Positions 41,387 to 49,148 of a DNA stretch of 64,000 nucleotides are shown one piece after another (the stretch's first letter is position 1; each line of letters opens with the position of its first letter). The stretch covers positions 53,939 to 117,938 of the forward strand of contig JAFQZZ010000033.1 of the NCBI GenBank assembly GCA_017405645.1. Direction: 5' to 3'. The stretch is from Bacillota bacterium (GTDB lineage Bacteria; Bacillota; Clostridia; Peptostreptococcales; Anaerovoracaceae). Both the position numbers and the translations under genes were made by a program. The notes beneath the pieces were generated by a model. The model was not told the origin of the DNA and did no database searches. It saw only the letters and a list, made by a program, of their open reading frames with translations.

Positions 41387-41442
41387 TTGATATCTGATAT
41401 CATTTTGATATCATTATTATATCATCCTCATTATTTTTGTCA
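41387..41442 (-). promoter_or_regulatory. SPFH operon promoter with three TGATATC repeats
   Basis: Minus strand: -35 TTGACA (41437-41442), 16-base spacer, -10 TATAAT (41415-41420). Three copies of TGATATC(A/T) occupy 41387-41393, 41394-41401 and 41405-41412 (TGATATCA is itself a perfect palindrome), covering the transcription start. This is a likely repressor-binding array, perhaps for the ribbon-helix-helix protein of the operon. Confidence 0.78.
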
Positions 41443-41444
41443 AC

Positions 41445-41473
41445 AGAAAAAGCAGAGTCTTCCGACTCTGCTT
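41445..41473 (-). terminator. Terminator of dacF
   Basis: Minus strand: 11-bp stem AAAGCAGAGTC/GACTCTGCTTT, 4-base loop, then TT to extend a run of five T. Just after the dacF stop and before the SPFH promoter. Confidence 0.9.
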
Positions 41474-41484
41474 TCATGATTTCC

Positions 41485-42969
41485 TTAATGCCTGGCCTTC
41501 TTTTGCTTCGCTTTCTGTCTGGCCCGTTTTCTGGCCATTTTTTTAGCCTTTCTCTTCTTCCGGGTGGCGATCCGGAAGATGATCAGGAACAGGATCAGCA
41601 GGAACGCGGCCAGGAGCACGAAGAACTGATACCGGTCTTCGTCCGCAAACCCGATATAGGAAAGTGGGCCGCCTTCACCCGAGGTCTCCAGGGAAACCAG
41701 GTCCCTGCGGGCGATTTCTTTGCCGTTGTCGTATGCCACAAGCTGGCCCACTACGGCGCCCTCCTCGATCGGCGCCTCCGGTTTCTCCTCGTTCAGCACG
41801 ATCTCGGTGGTGACGCTCTCCGACGGGTTTTCATCCTTGAGAACCGTGACCTTGAAGTCTTCCCGGAGACCTACTGCCACCTCCCTCAGTTCGCCGTGCT
41901 TAATATCCATCTCAAGCTCAAAGTCTTCCTTTGCCTGAGCGGTGTAGGTCTTGAAGTTGTCATAGGCGTATTCCCAGAGTTTCTTCGCGTCCCGGAATTT
42001 CTGGTTGGAATGGGGCTCGCCCAGAACGACTACGATGATCTCCGTGTCCTCCTGCTGTGCAAAGCCCGCAAAGCAGTCGCCGGCCGTGCTGGAGTATCCG
42101 GTCTTGACGCCGATGCAGGGTTTGTACATCAGCTCCGCCGCTTTTTGTGCATTCTCTCTGGCCGCCTCCCGTATTTCGGCTTCATCCTCGCTGACGAAAT
42201 TGAAGGCCCTCTTCTGGTGTTCCTCTATGAACTGGTCCAGGGCCGCCTCATCGCCGCCCGCTGCCTGATACGCCACGTCATCCCAAAGGCAGAAGTTCGA
42301 ATTGGTGACCTTTCTTTCCTCCGACAGATTGGTGGCGGGGATCCGGTATTTCTGCGTTCCCACGATCTCCCGGAACTGATCGTTCTTCATGGCCGACTTC
42401 ACGACCACGGCGATATCATAGGCGGTGGTGACGTTGTTCACTTCCATATTGTTCAGGCCGTTGGGATTCACGTAAGCCGTGTCCAACGCGCCGAGATCCC
42501 GGGCCTTCGCATTCATCATTTCGCAGAAGTGGTACATGTCGCCCCCTCCTGCCAGATAGCCCAGATACTCCGCCGCATCGTTGCCAGACCACAGCATCAT
42601 GCCGTAGACGATGTCTCGGATCACCAGGGTCTCGCCCTCTTTGAGTTTCATGCTGCTGCCTTCCGTCGTAGGCTGGTAATCCACCGTGACCGTCTGGCTG
42701 AAATCCAGGTTTTCCAGACACACCAGACAGTTGAGGATCTTGGTGATGCTGGCGGGATCCCTTTTCGCATAGGCATCCTTTTCATACAGGACCGTGCCGC
42801 TCCCCGCATCCATGACGATGACGGCTTCCGCCTCCGTCTCCGGCGGCGTCCCGGCGCCTTCGAAGGTTTTCTCCTCCGCAAAAGACGGCGCCGCGCCCAT
42901 CAGGATCAGCGCTGCCGTTAAAGCAAATATTATAAAATGCCGAAATATTCTTTCTTTCATTGAACCCAT
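41485..42969 (-). CDS. dacF: D-alanyl-D-alanine carboxypeptidase (DacF/PBP5-like)
   Basis: Low-molecular-weight penicillin-binding protein that trims the peptidoglycan stem peptide. About 494 residues. Signal peptide (FIIFALTAALILMGAAPSFA), then the active-site motifs DPASITKIL (SxxK), WSGNDAAEYL (SxN) and GVKTGYSSTAGD (KTG). A beta-rich domain follows, and the C-terminus has a membrane helix (FFVLLAAFLLILFLIIFRIA) with a very basic tail. The start at ATG 42969 has GGAAGG nearby; ATG 42960 is an alternative. Monocistronic, bounded by terminators at 43032 and 41445. Confidence 0.93.
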   Translation of the reverse strand: MGSMKERIFRHFIIFALTAALILMGAAPSFAEEKTFEGAGTPPETEAEAVIVMDAGSGTVLYEKDAYAKRDPASITKILNCLVCLENLDFSQTVTVDYQPTTEGSSMKLKEGETLVIRDIVYGMMLWSGNDAAEYLGYLAGGGDMYHFCEMMNAKARDLGALDTAYVNPNGLNNMEVNNVTTAYDIAVVVKSAMKNDQFREIVGTQKYRIPATNLSEERKVTNSNFCLWDDVAYQAAGGDEAALDQFIEEHQKRAFNFVSEDEAEIREAARENAQKAAELMYKPCIGVKTGYSSTAGDCFAGFAQQEDTEIIVVVLGEPHSNQKFRDAKKLWEYAYDNFKTYTAQAKEDFELEMDIKHGELREVAVGLREDFKVTVLKDENPSESVTTEIVLNEEKPEAPIEEGAVVGQLVAYDNGKEIARRDLVSLETSGEGGPLSYIGFADEDRYQFFVLLAAFLLILFLIIFRIATRKKRKAKKMARKRARQKAKQKKARH

Positions 42970-43031
42970 CACAGCCTTCCCGCAAACAGTTTCCCAAGCC
43001 CATCCTATCACAGAATCCCCGTTTCCTCAAT

Positions 43032-43062
43032 AAAAAAAGCAGAGCCTCATGACTCTGCTTTT
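43032..43062 (-). terminator. Terminator of rpsB-tsf
   Basis: Minus strand: stem AAAAGCAGAG/CTCTGCTTTT with a short loop and a run of T (seven A on the plus strand at 43032-43038). It closely resembles the dacF terminator 1.5 kb away. Confidence 0.92.
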
Positions 43063-43087
43063 ATCATTGATTTCTTTTTTCGGACGA

Positions 43088-44179
43088 TCAGCCCTGCATC
43101 TGCTTCGCCACTTCTTCCGCGAAGTTTTCTTCTTTCTTTTCGATGCCTTCGCCGACTTCGAATCTAACAACCTTGTCCAGGCCGAGAGCCTTGTCGACCG
43201 ATTCCAGATACTTGGCAACGATCTGCTTTCCGTCTTCCGCTCTGACATAAACCTGATCGAGCAGGCAGATTTCCTTCAGCTGCTTCGCAACGCGGCCTTC
43301 CACCAGACCCTTGAAGATCTTGTTATCGGTGATGCTGGCCTTGGCGGCAACCGCCAGATCCGCCAGCTTTGCCTTGCCTTCATCGGAGATGAAGTTCGGC
43401 AGATAATTGAAGTTGAACGCCTTGTCTTCTCTTTTTTCCTTGAGCGTTGCGGTATCTTCCGCGCCCCAGACACCGTCCGCCGCCTGGTCCAGCAGTCCGT
43501 TCAGGATCGGCTTCGGGAGGGAGAAGGGATCGTTCAGCGCGCTTTCCAGGGTGATGTTCCGGATATTGGCCAGTTCCTCATCGGAGATCTCGTTTCTGGA
43601 CACATACTGAGGATTCATCGCAGCGACCTGCATCGCAACGTTGGTCAGCGCTTCCTTGTTTGCTTCGTTGTCTTCGCCCTTGCCAACGACGATAACGCCG
43701 ATCCGGCCGCCGCCGTGGATGTAGGAAGTAACGACGTCGCCGGAAACCTTCCGGATCCGTCTGAGGGACATGTTTTCACCGATCTTGGCGATCTTGTCCG
43801 TCAGAACTTCGCCAACTGTGGAACCTTCAAACGGCATAGCCTTGAAGGCTTCGATATCATCGCTTTCCGCAGTCAGCGCCAGCTTCGCCAAGCCTTCCAC
43901 GAAAGCAACGAATTCTTCGTTTTTGGAAACGAAGTCGGTTTCGGAGTTTACTTCCACGATCGCAGCAGTCTTTCCGTCTTCGGAAAAAGCGATTCTTACC
44001 AGGCCTTCGGCAGCGGTTCTTCCCGCCTTCTTGGCAGCCTTTGCCAGACCTTTTTCCCGTAAGAATTCAATAGCCTTTTCCATATCGCCGTCGGTTTCCA
44101 CCAGCGCTTTTTTACAATCCATCATGCCTGCCTGAGTTCTTTCACGCAGTTCTTTTACCATTGCAGCTGTTACAGCCAT
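43088..44179 (-). CDS. tsf: Translation elongation factor Ts
   Basis: Nucleotide exchange factor for EF-Tu. The N-terminal UBA-like domain KELRERTQAGMMDCKKAL and the exchange motif NSETDFVSKNEEFVAFV are standard, as is the C-terminal KEICLLDQVYVRAEDGKQI. At 363 residues it is about 55-70 longer than most bacterial EF-Ts. The extra sequence lies in the second half (about residues 205-265, including ESALNDPFSLPKPILNG and DKAFNFNYLPNFISDEG). AAGGAGTGAT precedes ATG 44179. It lies 31 bases after rpsB; frr and pyrH do not follow as in many genomes. Confidence 0.95.
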   Translation of the reverse strand: MAVTAAMVKELRERTQAGMMDCKKALVETDGDMEKAIEFLREKGLAKAAKKAGRTAAEGLVRIAFSEDGKTAAIVEVNSETDFVSKNEEFVAFVEGLAKLALTAESDDIEAFKAMPFEGSTVGEVLTDKIAKIGENMSLRRIRKVSGDVVTSYIHGGGRIGVIVVGKGEDNEANKEALTNVAMQVAAMNPQYVSRNEISDEELANIRNITLESALNDPFSLPKPILNGLLDQAADGVWGAEDTATLKEKREDKAFNFNYLPNFISDEGKAKLADLAVAAKASITDNKIFKGLVEGRVAKQLKEICLLDQVYVRAEDGKQIVAKYLESVDKALGLDKVVRFEVGEGIEKKEENFAEEVAKQMQG

Positions 44180-44210
44180 TTATATCACTCCTTAATTACT
44201 GTTTTTTCGA

Positions 44211-44963
44211 TTATTCTTCGGTCTCTTCCGCAGCTTCTTCCGCTTCCGCTTCCGCCGGAACTTCGCCCGGATCCAGCTGTTCGCCCTGCTTCGCTTCGAT
44301 AACAGCGTCCGCCATCTTGCCGGTGATCAGCCGTACGGCTCTGATCGCGTCGTCATTGGCCGGGATGATGTAGTCCACGTCGTCCGGGTCGCAGTTGGTG
44401 TCCACGATGCCGATGATCGGAATGCCTAAGATACGGGCTTCTCTGACTGCGATCTTTTCCTTCTTCGGATCCACGACGAACATAGCCGCCGGTGTGCCCT
44501 TCATATCCTTGATGCCGCCCAGGAACCGTTCCAGTTTTTCCAGTTCGTGCCGCAGCTTCATGACTTCCTTTTTGGTCAGCTTTTCGAAAGTGCCGTCCAC
44601 TTCCATTTCCTTGATCTCGTTGAGTCTCTTGATCCGTCCGCTGATGGTCTTGTAGTTGGTCAGCATGCCGCCCAGCCATCTCTGGTTGACGTAGAACATG
44701 CCGCATCTCTTCGCTTCTTCTTCGATCGCATCCTGCGCCTGCTTCTTGGTGCCGACGAACAGGATCGGACGGCCGGTCTTTACGGCTTCCTGCATGAATG
44801 CGTACGCTTCGTCGATCTTCTTGACGGTCTTCTGCAGGTCGATGATGTAGATGCCGTTTCTTTCGGTGAAGATGTACTCTACCATTTTGGGGTTCCATCT
44901 TCTGGTCTGGTGGCCGAAATGCACACCTGCTTCCAGTAACTGTTTCATTGAGATGATTGCCAT
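44211..44963 (-). CDS. rpsB: Ribosomal protein S2
   Basis: Small-subunit protein S2 of 250 residues: [74 protein letters not shown] and [20 protein letters not shown] are all typical. The C-terminal tail is acidic. Codons are less GC-rich at third positions than in neighbours, consistent with high expression. It is transcribed with tsf from a promoter at 45107-45135, through a structured leader. Confidence 0.98.
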   Translation of the reverse strand: MAIISMKQLLEAGVHFGHQTRRWNPKMVEYIFTERNGIYIIDLQKTVKKIDEAYAFMQEAVKTGRPILFVGTKKQAQDAIEEEAKRCGMFYVNQRWLGGMLTNYKTISGRIKRLNEIKEMEVDGTFEKLTKKEVMKLRHELEKLERFLGGIKDMKGTPAAMFVVDPKKEKIAVREARILGIPIIGIVDTNCDPDDVDYIIPANDDAIRAVRLITGKMADAVIEAKQGEQLDPGEVPAEAEAEEAAEETEE

Positions 44964-45100
44964 TTTAGTTCCTCCTTGGTTATTCCTCCACCCTGTTTTT
45001 CTCCCAGACTACCCGGAAAATACAGCTTTCCGGGCACCATCTGCGAATCGCAGGGTGTGTGTTTTTTTGACGGACATTTTCTATGGCGCAAAAAATGTCC
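44964..45100 (-). ncRNA. Structured 5' leader of rpsB-tsf, candidate r-protein regulatory RNA
   Basis: The ~135-base leader contains three hairpins on the minus strand. Stem 1 is GGACATTTT/AAAATGTCC (45072-45100) at the very 5' end. Stem 2 is CTGCG/CGCAG (45041-45053). Stem 3 is CCCGGAAA/TTTCCGGG (45012-45034). ACCCTG and CAGGGT (about 44990-45056) can close stems 2 and 3 into a multibranch near the AAGGAGG ribosome binding site. No T-tract terminator follows. It could be a binding site for S2, or only a stabilising leader. Confidence 0.5.
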
Positions 45101-45106
45101 TTGAAT

Positions 45107-45135
45107 ATTATACATAATACCCAAGGACAATGCAA
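45107..45135 (-). promoter_or_regulatory. Promoter of rpsB-tsf
   Basis: Minus strand: -35 TTGCAT (45130-45135), 17-base spacer, -10 TATAAT (45107-45112). Predicted start about 45100, exactly at the 5' end of the first leader hairpin. Confidence 0.82.
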
Positions 45136-45142
45136 GCATTTT

Positions 45143-46375
45143 TTATACCCGTTTCCGGATCATGAAGAAAGGTCCAACGGGCTGTTTCATGGGGATCTTC
45201 ACGATCTGCTGGGCGTGGGGAGCGGCGTCGATGGGCTGCCCTTCCTCGTCCGTCATTTCTGTCAGTTCCTGCTCGAAAAAGTCCGTGCCCGGGCCGAAGA
45301 TCTCCACCCGGTCCCCGATGACCATCTTGTTTCGCTGTTCCACGGTGGCCAGGCCGGTCTGGGGGTCGTACTCCTTCACCAGCCCCAGGAAAGCGTAGTC
45401 TTTGATGTAGTTGCTGGTGCCGTAATTCTGTTCGGTCCCGCCGGGCTTGCCGAAATAGAATCCGGTGGTGAAATCCCGGTGGCTCACCTTGCAGAGTTCC
45501 TCCAGCCAGGCCGGGTCGTATGTCCATCCTTCCGGGTCCTCCAGCCAGGCGTCGATGGCCTTCCGGTAGACCCCGGTGGTCACCGCCACGTAGAAGATGC
45601 TCTTCATCCTTCCTTCGATCTTGAAGGAATCGATGCCCGCCCGCACCAGCTGCGGGATGTGGGCGATCATGCACAGGTCTTTGGAATTGAAGAAGTAGCT
45701 GCCCCGCTCATCCTCCTCCACGGGGATGTATTCCCCCGGCCGCTGCTCCTCCACCAGCGCGTATTTCCACCGGCAGGGGTGGGAACAGGCGCCCCGGTTG
45801 GCGTCCCGCTGCGTCATGAAATTGCTCAACAGGCACCTGCCGGAATAGGAAATGCACATGGCGCCGTGGACAAAGGCCTCGATCTCCATGTCTTCCGGCG
45901 TCCGGTCCCGGATCTGCCGGATCTCTTCAAAGGACAGTTCCCGGGCCGTCACGATCCGCTTTACCCCCATGGAATGCCAGAAGGCGGCGGATGCGTAATT
46001 GGTGGTGTTGGCCTGGGTGCTCAGGTGGATCTCCGCCCCCGGGATCACCTGCCGGATCATGAAGATCACCCCGGGATCCGAAACGATGAACCCGTCGATG
46101 GGGATCTCCGCGATCTCCTCCAAGTATTCCTGCAGCCGGTCCATGTCCTCGTTGTGGGCGAAGATGTTGATGGTCATGTAGACCTTCCGGCCCCGGTCAT
46201 GGGCGTATCGGGTCCCCTCCCGGATCTCTTCCACGGACAGGTTCCCCGCTCCGGCCCGGAGGCTGAACAACTCTCCGCCGAAGTACACTGCATCCGCGCC
46301 GTATTCCACGGCGATCTTCAGTTTTTCCAGGTCTCCCGCCGGCGCCAGCAGCTCCGGTCTTCTTCCTTCTGCCAT
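45143..46375 (-). CDS. U32-family protein (TrhP/YrrN-O, YegQ-like)
   Basis: U32 'peptidase' family; close relatives (TrhP, YegQ) act in tRNA uridine-34 hydroxylation rather than proteolysis. The 410 residues include PELLAPAGDLEKLKIAVEYG at the start, the signature EAFVHGAMCISYSGRCLLS, and the Cys-rich DANRGACSHPCRWKY, which could hold an Fe-S cluster. The C-terminal domain (about 320-410) is a small beta barrel. AAAGGAGAG precedes ATG 46375. It ends eight bases from the rpsB promoter. Confidence 0.9.
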   Translation of the reverse strand: MAEGRRPELLAPAGDLEKLKIAVEYGADAVYFGGELFSLRAGAGNLSVEEIREGTRYAHDRGRKVYMTINIFAHNEDMDRLQEYLEEIAEIPIDGFIVSDPGVIFMIRQVIPGAEIHLSTQANTTNYASAAFWHSMGVKRIVTARELSFEEIRQIRDRTPEDMEIEAFVHGAMCISYSGRCLLSNFMTQRDANRGACSHPCRWKYALVEEQRPGEYIPVEEDERGSYFFNSKDLCMIAHIPQLVRAGIDSFKIEGRMKSIFYVAVTTGVYRKAIDAWLEDPEGWTYDPAWLEELCKVSHRDFTTGFYFGKPGGTEQNYGTSNYIKDYAFLGLVKEYDPQTGLATVEQRNKMVIGDRVEIFGPGTDFFEQELTEMTDEEGQPIDAAPHAQQIVKIPMKQPVGPFFMIRKRV

Positions 46376-46410
46376 GATCTCTCCTTTATCAAAGGCCTTC
46401 CCGCCGGGCT

Positions 46411-46439
46411 TTGACAGGGTCTGGCCTTTCTGTTACAAT
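46411..46439 (+). promoter_or_regulatory. Promoter for the Cys-rich protein; predicted leaderless start
   Basis: Plus strand: perfect -35 TTGACA (46411-46416), 17-base spacer, -10 TACAAT (46434-46439) with a TGT extended element. The ATG at 46447 is only seven bases after the -10, at the expected transcription start. Confidence 0.75.
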
Positions 46440-46446
46440 CTCTACC

Positions 46447-46989
46447 ATGAAGACTACCATAAAAAAACGAACCTATCAAGCGGTTTACCGCCTGCTGAAC
46501 TACATCACGCCCCTGAACACGGACTGCGGAGCCCTCTGCGGCGCCGCCTGCTGCACCAGCGACGAGGAAGACATGATCATCTATCTTCTGCCCGGCGAGG
46601 AGAAACTCTTCACCCGGAAGGAAGAATGGCTGAACTGGGATTTCGATTACGCGGAAGACTATGATTTTCCGGAATCCTGGCACGGAAAAGTATATTACGT
46701 GCACTGCAAAACGGCCCCGTCCTGCCCCCGGGAAATGCGTCCCCTGCAATGCCGGTTTTTCCCGCTGGCACCCCACCTGACGGAGGAAGGGGTCCTGCGG
46801 CTGATCCGCTATCCCGGCGACCTTCCCTACGCCTGCCCTCTGCTGGAGCCGGACGCCCGGCTGGAACCCCGCTTCGTGAAGGCGGTCCACACCGTCTGGA
46901 AGCACCTGATCCGGGACCCGCTGATCTACGACCTGGTGGAATACGATTCCTCGGACCGGAACGAAGAGGAACTGGACTTTGTTTACTGA
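46447..46989 (+). CDS. Cys-rich protein, possible YkgJ-like metal or cluster binder
   Basis: The 180 residues have eight cysteines in a pattern resembling YkgJ-type zinc/iron-chelating proteins: NTDCGALCGAACCTS near residue 24, then HCKTAPSCPREM and LQCRFFPLAPHL, and later YACPLLEP. The function of the family is unknown. The ATG at 46447 has no Shine-Dalgarno sequence and sits at the predicted transcription start; the reading frame extends upstream only through the promoter to a TTG at 46411, which is the -35 box itself. Hence translation is probably from a leaderless mRNA. Divergent from the U32 gene. Confidence 0.78.
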   Translation: MKTTIKKRTYQAVYRLLNYITPLNTDCGALCGAACCTSDEEDMIIYLLPGEEKLFTRKEEWLNWDFDYAEDYDFPESWHGKVYYVHCKTAPSCPREMRPLQCRFFPLAPHLTEEGVLRLIRYPGDLPYACPLLEPDARLEPRFVKAVHTVWKHLIRDPLIYDLVEYDSSDRNEEELDFVY

Positions 46990-47000
46990 ATCATACCCAT

Positions 47001-47029
47001 AAAAAAAGGAGAGCCGAAGCTCTCCTTTT
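47001..47029. terminator. Bidirectional terminator between convergent genes
   Basis: Stem GGAGAGC/GCTCTCC (extended by A-T pairs to 11 bp) with loop CGAA. It is followed by T-rich sequence on both strands (seven T on the minus strand, TTTTGCTTTT on the plus strand). Serves the genes ending at 46989 (+) and 47036 (-). Confidence 0.9.
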
Positions 47030-47035
47030 GCTTTT

Positions 47036-48226
47036 CTATTTGACCTGCCGCACGATGATGTGGGTCTCCTGGTTCACGGTGCCGTCGTCCTCGCAGTAGA
47101 TGATGAGGTTGATCCCCTTCTGGATCAGGAGGGAGTAATAGTAGTCGGTCCAGCCGTAATCCCCGTTGTCCTTGTGCATCGTCCCGAACTTTTCGTTGGG
47201 AGCGAAAGGCTCAAACTGGAGGATCTGTTCCAGGGCAACGCTGACTTCGGTGCACACCGCGTTTTCGCCGGGCATGCCGTCACTGCCGCTCTTCCCCTTA
47301 TATCTCACGTACATGCTGTCCGGGAATCCCTTGTGGTAATAGATCCCGCCGGCCCATTTCTCGTATTTGTTCAGCACACCGAAGGATTCTTCGATGGTGG
47401 CCCGGTTCTGTCCCAGCGGGGAGATGTACCAGCTGCTCAGCACCGCCGCCCGGATCCGCTCTTCCATCGGAAGCTGGGCCAGGTCGATGGTGTTCTCGTC
47501 CACGACGACTTCACCGCTGTCTTCACCGTCTTCCCCTTCTGCCATGACGCTGCTGTCGATGACCTTGATCTCGGTGTCCTCCGTTCCCAGGTCGTCCAGG
47601 ATCATCTTTTCCATGGTGACGCTGTCGTAGTCGCTGAGGCGGTCGCCGCTGCCGGTCTCCTTGACCTCCGTGTCCTCGTCGATCTTGTCGCTGCCCGTGA
47701 TGTGATGGATCTTGTCCATGGTGGAGGGGATCACGTTGTTCACCAGCGCTTTCACGCCGAAGAATCCGCCCACTGCCACCAGCAGGATCAGCAGGGCCAG
47801 GAAGAAGTAGAATCTCTTTTTGAGCCGTACCGGACGCTTTCTCTTTTTGGGTTTCCGGTTCCGGTCGTTTTTCCCGCCACGGCCGGAAGCCGGCCGGTTC
47901 GGATTTCTTCTTCCCGGGTCCGAGGGCCGTCCGCCGTAGCGGCCGTCGTAACGGCTGTCATAGCGGCTGTCGTACCGGCTCTGCCGGTAGTCCCTGTCTC
48001 CGCCCCGGTCCCGTCCGTAGGAATACCCGGAACTCCTCCGGCCGTATTCCTCATCGAAAAACCGGGAGTGGTCGGCGTATCTGCCGGACTGCTGTGTATG
48101 GGAACGCCGGTAGCCGGCGTCTCTGTCTTCGTAATACCGATAGGGATCGGTCCTCCGGGGATCGCCCGGATATCGGTTTGAGCCGGATCTGTTCGATGGC
48201 CTGGATGAATTGTTTCTTTTTGCCAT
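47036..48226 (-). CDS. Single-pass membrane protein with long Arg/Tyr/Asp/Gly-rich cytosolic tail
   Basis: Not recognised by family. The 396 residues have a ~130-residue disordered N-terminal tail rich in Arg, Tyr, Asp, Gly and Ser, with local repeats (SRYDSRYDGRYGGR) and a basic end (RKPKKRKRPVRLKKR). One transmembrane helix follows (FYFFLALLILLVAVGGFFGV, about 142-162). The extracytoplasmic part has a linker and a compact C-terminal domain (about 260-396) with WAGGIYYHKGFPDSMYVRYK and YGWTDYYYSLLIQKGINLII. The tail resembles RNA- or phase-separating low-complexity regions, but no function is known. GAGAGGAAAAACA precedes ATG 48226. Confidence 0.75.
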   Translation of the reverse strand: MAKRNNSSRPSNRSGSNRYPGDPRRTDPYRYYEDRDAGYRRSHTQQSGRYADHSRFFDEEYGRRSSGYSYGRDRGGDRDYRQSRYDSRYDSRYDGRYGGRPSDPGRRNPNRPASGRGGKNDRNRKPKKRKRPVRLKKRFYFFLALLILLVAVGGFFGVKALVNNVIPSTMDKIHHITGSDKIDEDTEVKETGSGDRLSDYDSVTMEKMILDDLGTEDTEIKVIDSSVMAEGEDGEDSGEVVVDENTIDLAQLPMEERIRAAVLSSWYISPLGQNRATIEESFGVLNKYEKWAGGIYYHKGFPDSMYVRYKGKSGSDGMPGENAVCTEVSVALEQILQFEPFAPNEKFGTMHKDNGDYGWTDYYYSLLIQKGINLIIYCEDDGTVNQETHIIVRQVK

Positions 48227-48303
48227 TGTTTTTCCTCTCTATCCCTTTGAAATAACAGACAATATCAATAGGCTCATTTACTTTACTGTTAAATTATATT
48301 TTA

Positions 48304-48948
48304 TCATTTATAGCAGGAAATTGCAACTCCATCCCCGATTGCCAGCAAAGAAGTTTCAAACCTCGGATCCTCCGTCAGGAAGGTCAGATACCCGTCCATC
48401 CGGCGGGCAATGGTCCTGTGGCGGCGTTCGGGTACAAAGGAATCGTCGCAGGGCATCCCCTTGTACAGCACATTGTCCGAAACCACTAAAGTGCCGGGGG
48501 CCATGTTCTTTTCGCAGAGTTCGAAAAACCGCCGGTACTGCCCCTTGGCGGCGTCGATAAAGATCAGGTCAAAAATGCCTTCCACCTCCGGCAGCGTTTC
48601 CGCCGCGTCCCCGTGGATCACCCGGATCCGGTCTTCCAGACCCGCTTCCCGGATGTTGGCCCGGGCCTTGTGGACGGACCGCTCCCGGTTTTCCAGAGTA
48701 ATGATTTGGGCTTCCGGCGCCGCCTTGGCGAAGCAGAGGGCGGAATATCCGACCGCCGTCCCGATCTCCAGGATGGACTTCGGCCGGCGGATGCCGCAAA
48801 GGGTGTACAGCAGCCGTTCCGTGTCCCGGGTAATGACGGGCACCAGCAGCCGCTCCGCTTCTTCCCGAAGCCGGATCAGCTGTTCGTCCTCCTGACGGTA
48901 CAGGGAATGGATGTAGTTTTCGATGAGGTCCGGTGTCAAAATGCTCAT
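48304..48948 (-). CDS. O-methyltransferase (class I, SAM-dependent, Methyltransf_3-like)
   Basis: The 214 residues match the small O-methyltransferase family related to catechol and caffeoyl-CoA enzymes. Motif I is SILEIGTAVGYSALCFAKAA, followed by IITLENRERSVHKARANI, IRVIHGDAAETLPEV, DLIFIDAAKGQY and LVVSDNVLYKGM. In Bacillota relatives hydroxyuridine-34 tRNA (TrmR) is a known substrate, which would fit the presence of a U32/TrhP-like gene 2 kb away; this link is inference. ATG 48948 has GGAAAG upstream; the frame continues to a TTG at 48981. Confidence 0.88.
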   Translation of the reverse strand: MSILTPDLIENYIHSLYRQEDEQLIRLREEAERLLVPVITRDTERLLYTLCGIRRPKSILEIGTAVGYSALCFAKAAPEAQIITLENRERSVHKARANIREAGLEDRIRVIHGDAAETLPEVEGIFDLIFIDAAKGQYRRFFELCEKNMAPGTLVVSDNVLYKGMPCDDSFVPERRHRTIARRMDGYLTFLTEDPRFETSLLAIGDGVAISCYK

Positions 48949-49148
48949 GGTGCTGCTTCTTTCCGTATTTGTTTGACCCAATTTTATTGGTTTCCCGGAT
49001 CCTTGTCAAGGCGGACCGCCCCCCTGCAGATTAAAAGAATATTACACTTCCCGGGGATTCCTGTTTTTTACGTACCGTATGGGGTATAATGCAGAATGGA
49101 TAAGAACGTTTTGATGAATGATCAGATAGATTGGAGTGAATACTCAAG

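Noticed and set aside
41394..41412. Phage attachment or IS target repeats at TGATATCA
   Set aside because: The copies sit exactly at a promoter start site and no mobile gene is near; an operator explains them better.
48949..49148. Small gene in the gap before the subtilase
   Set aside because: No start with a ribosome binding site and no sensible protein; the gap holds only a -10 like TATAAT at 49085.
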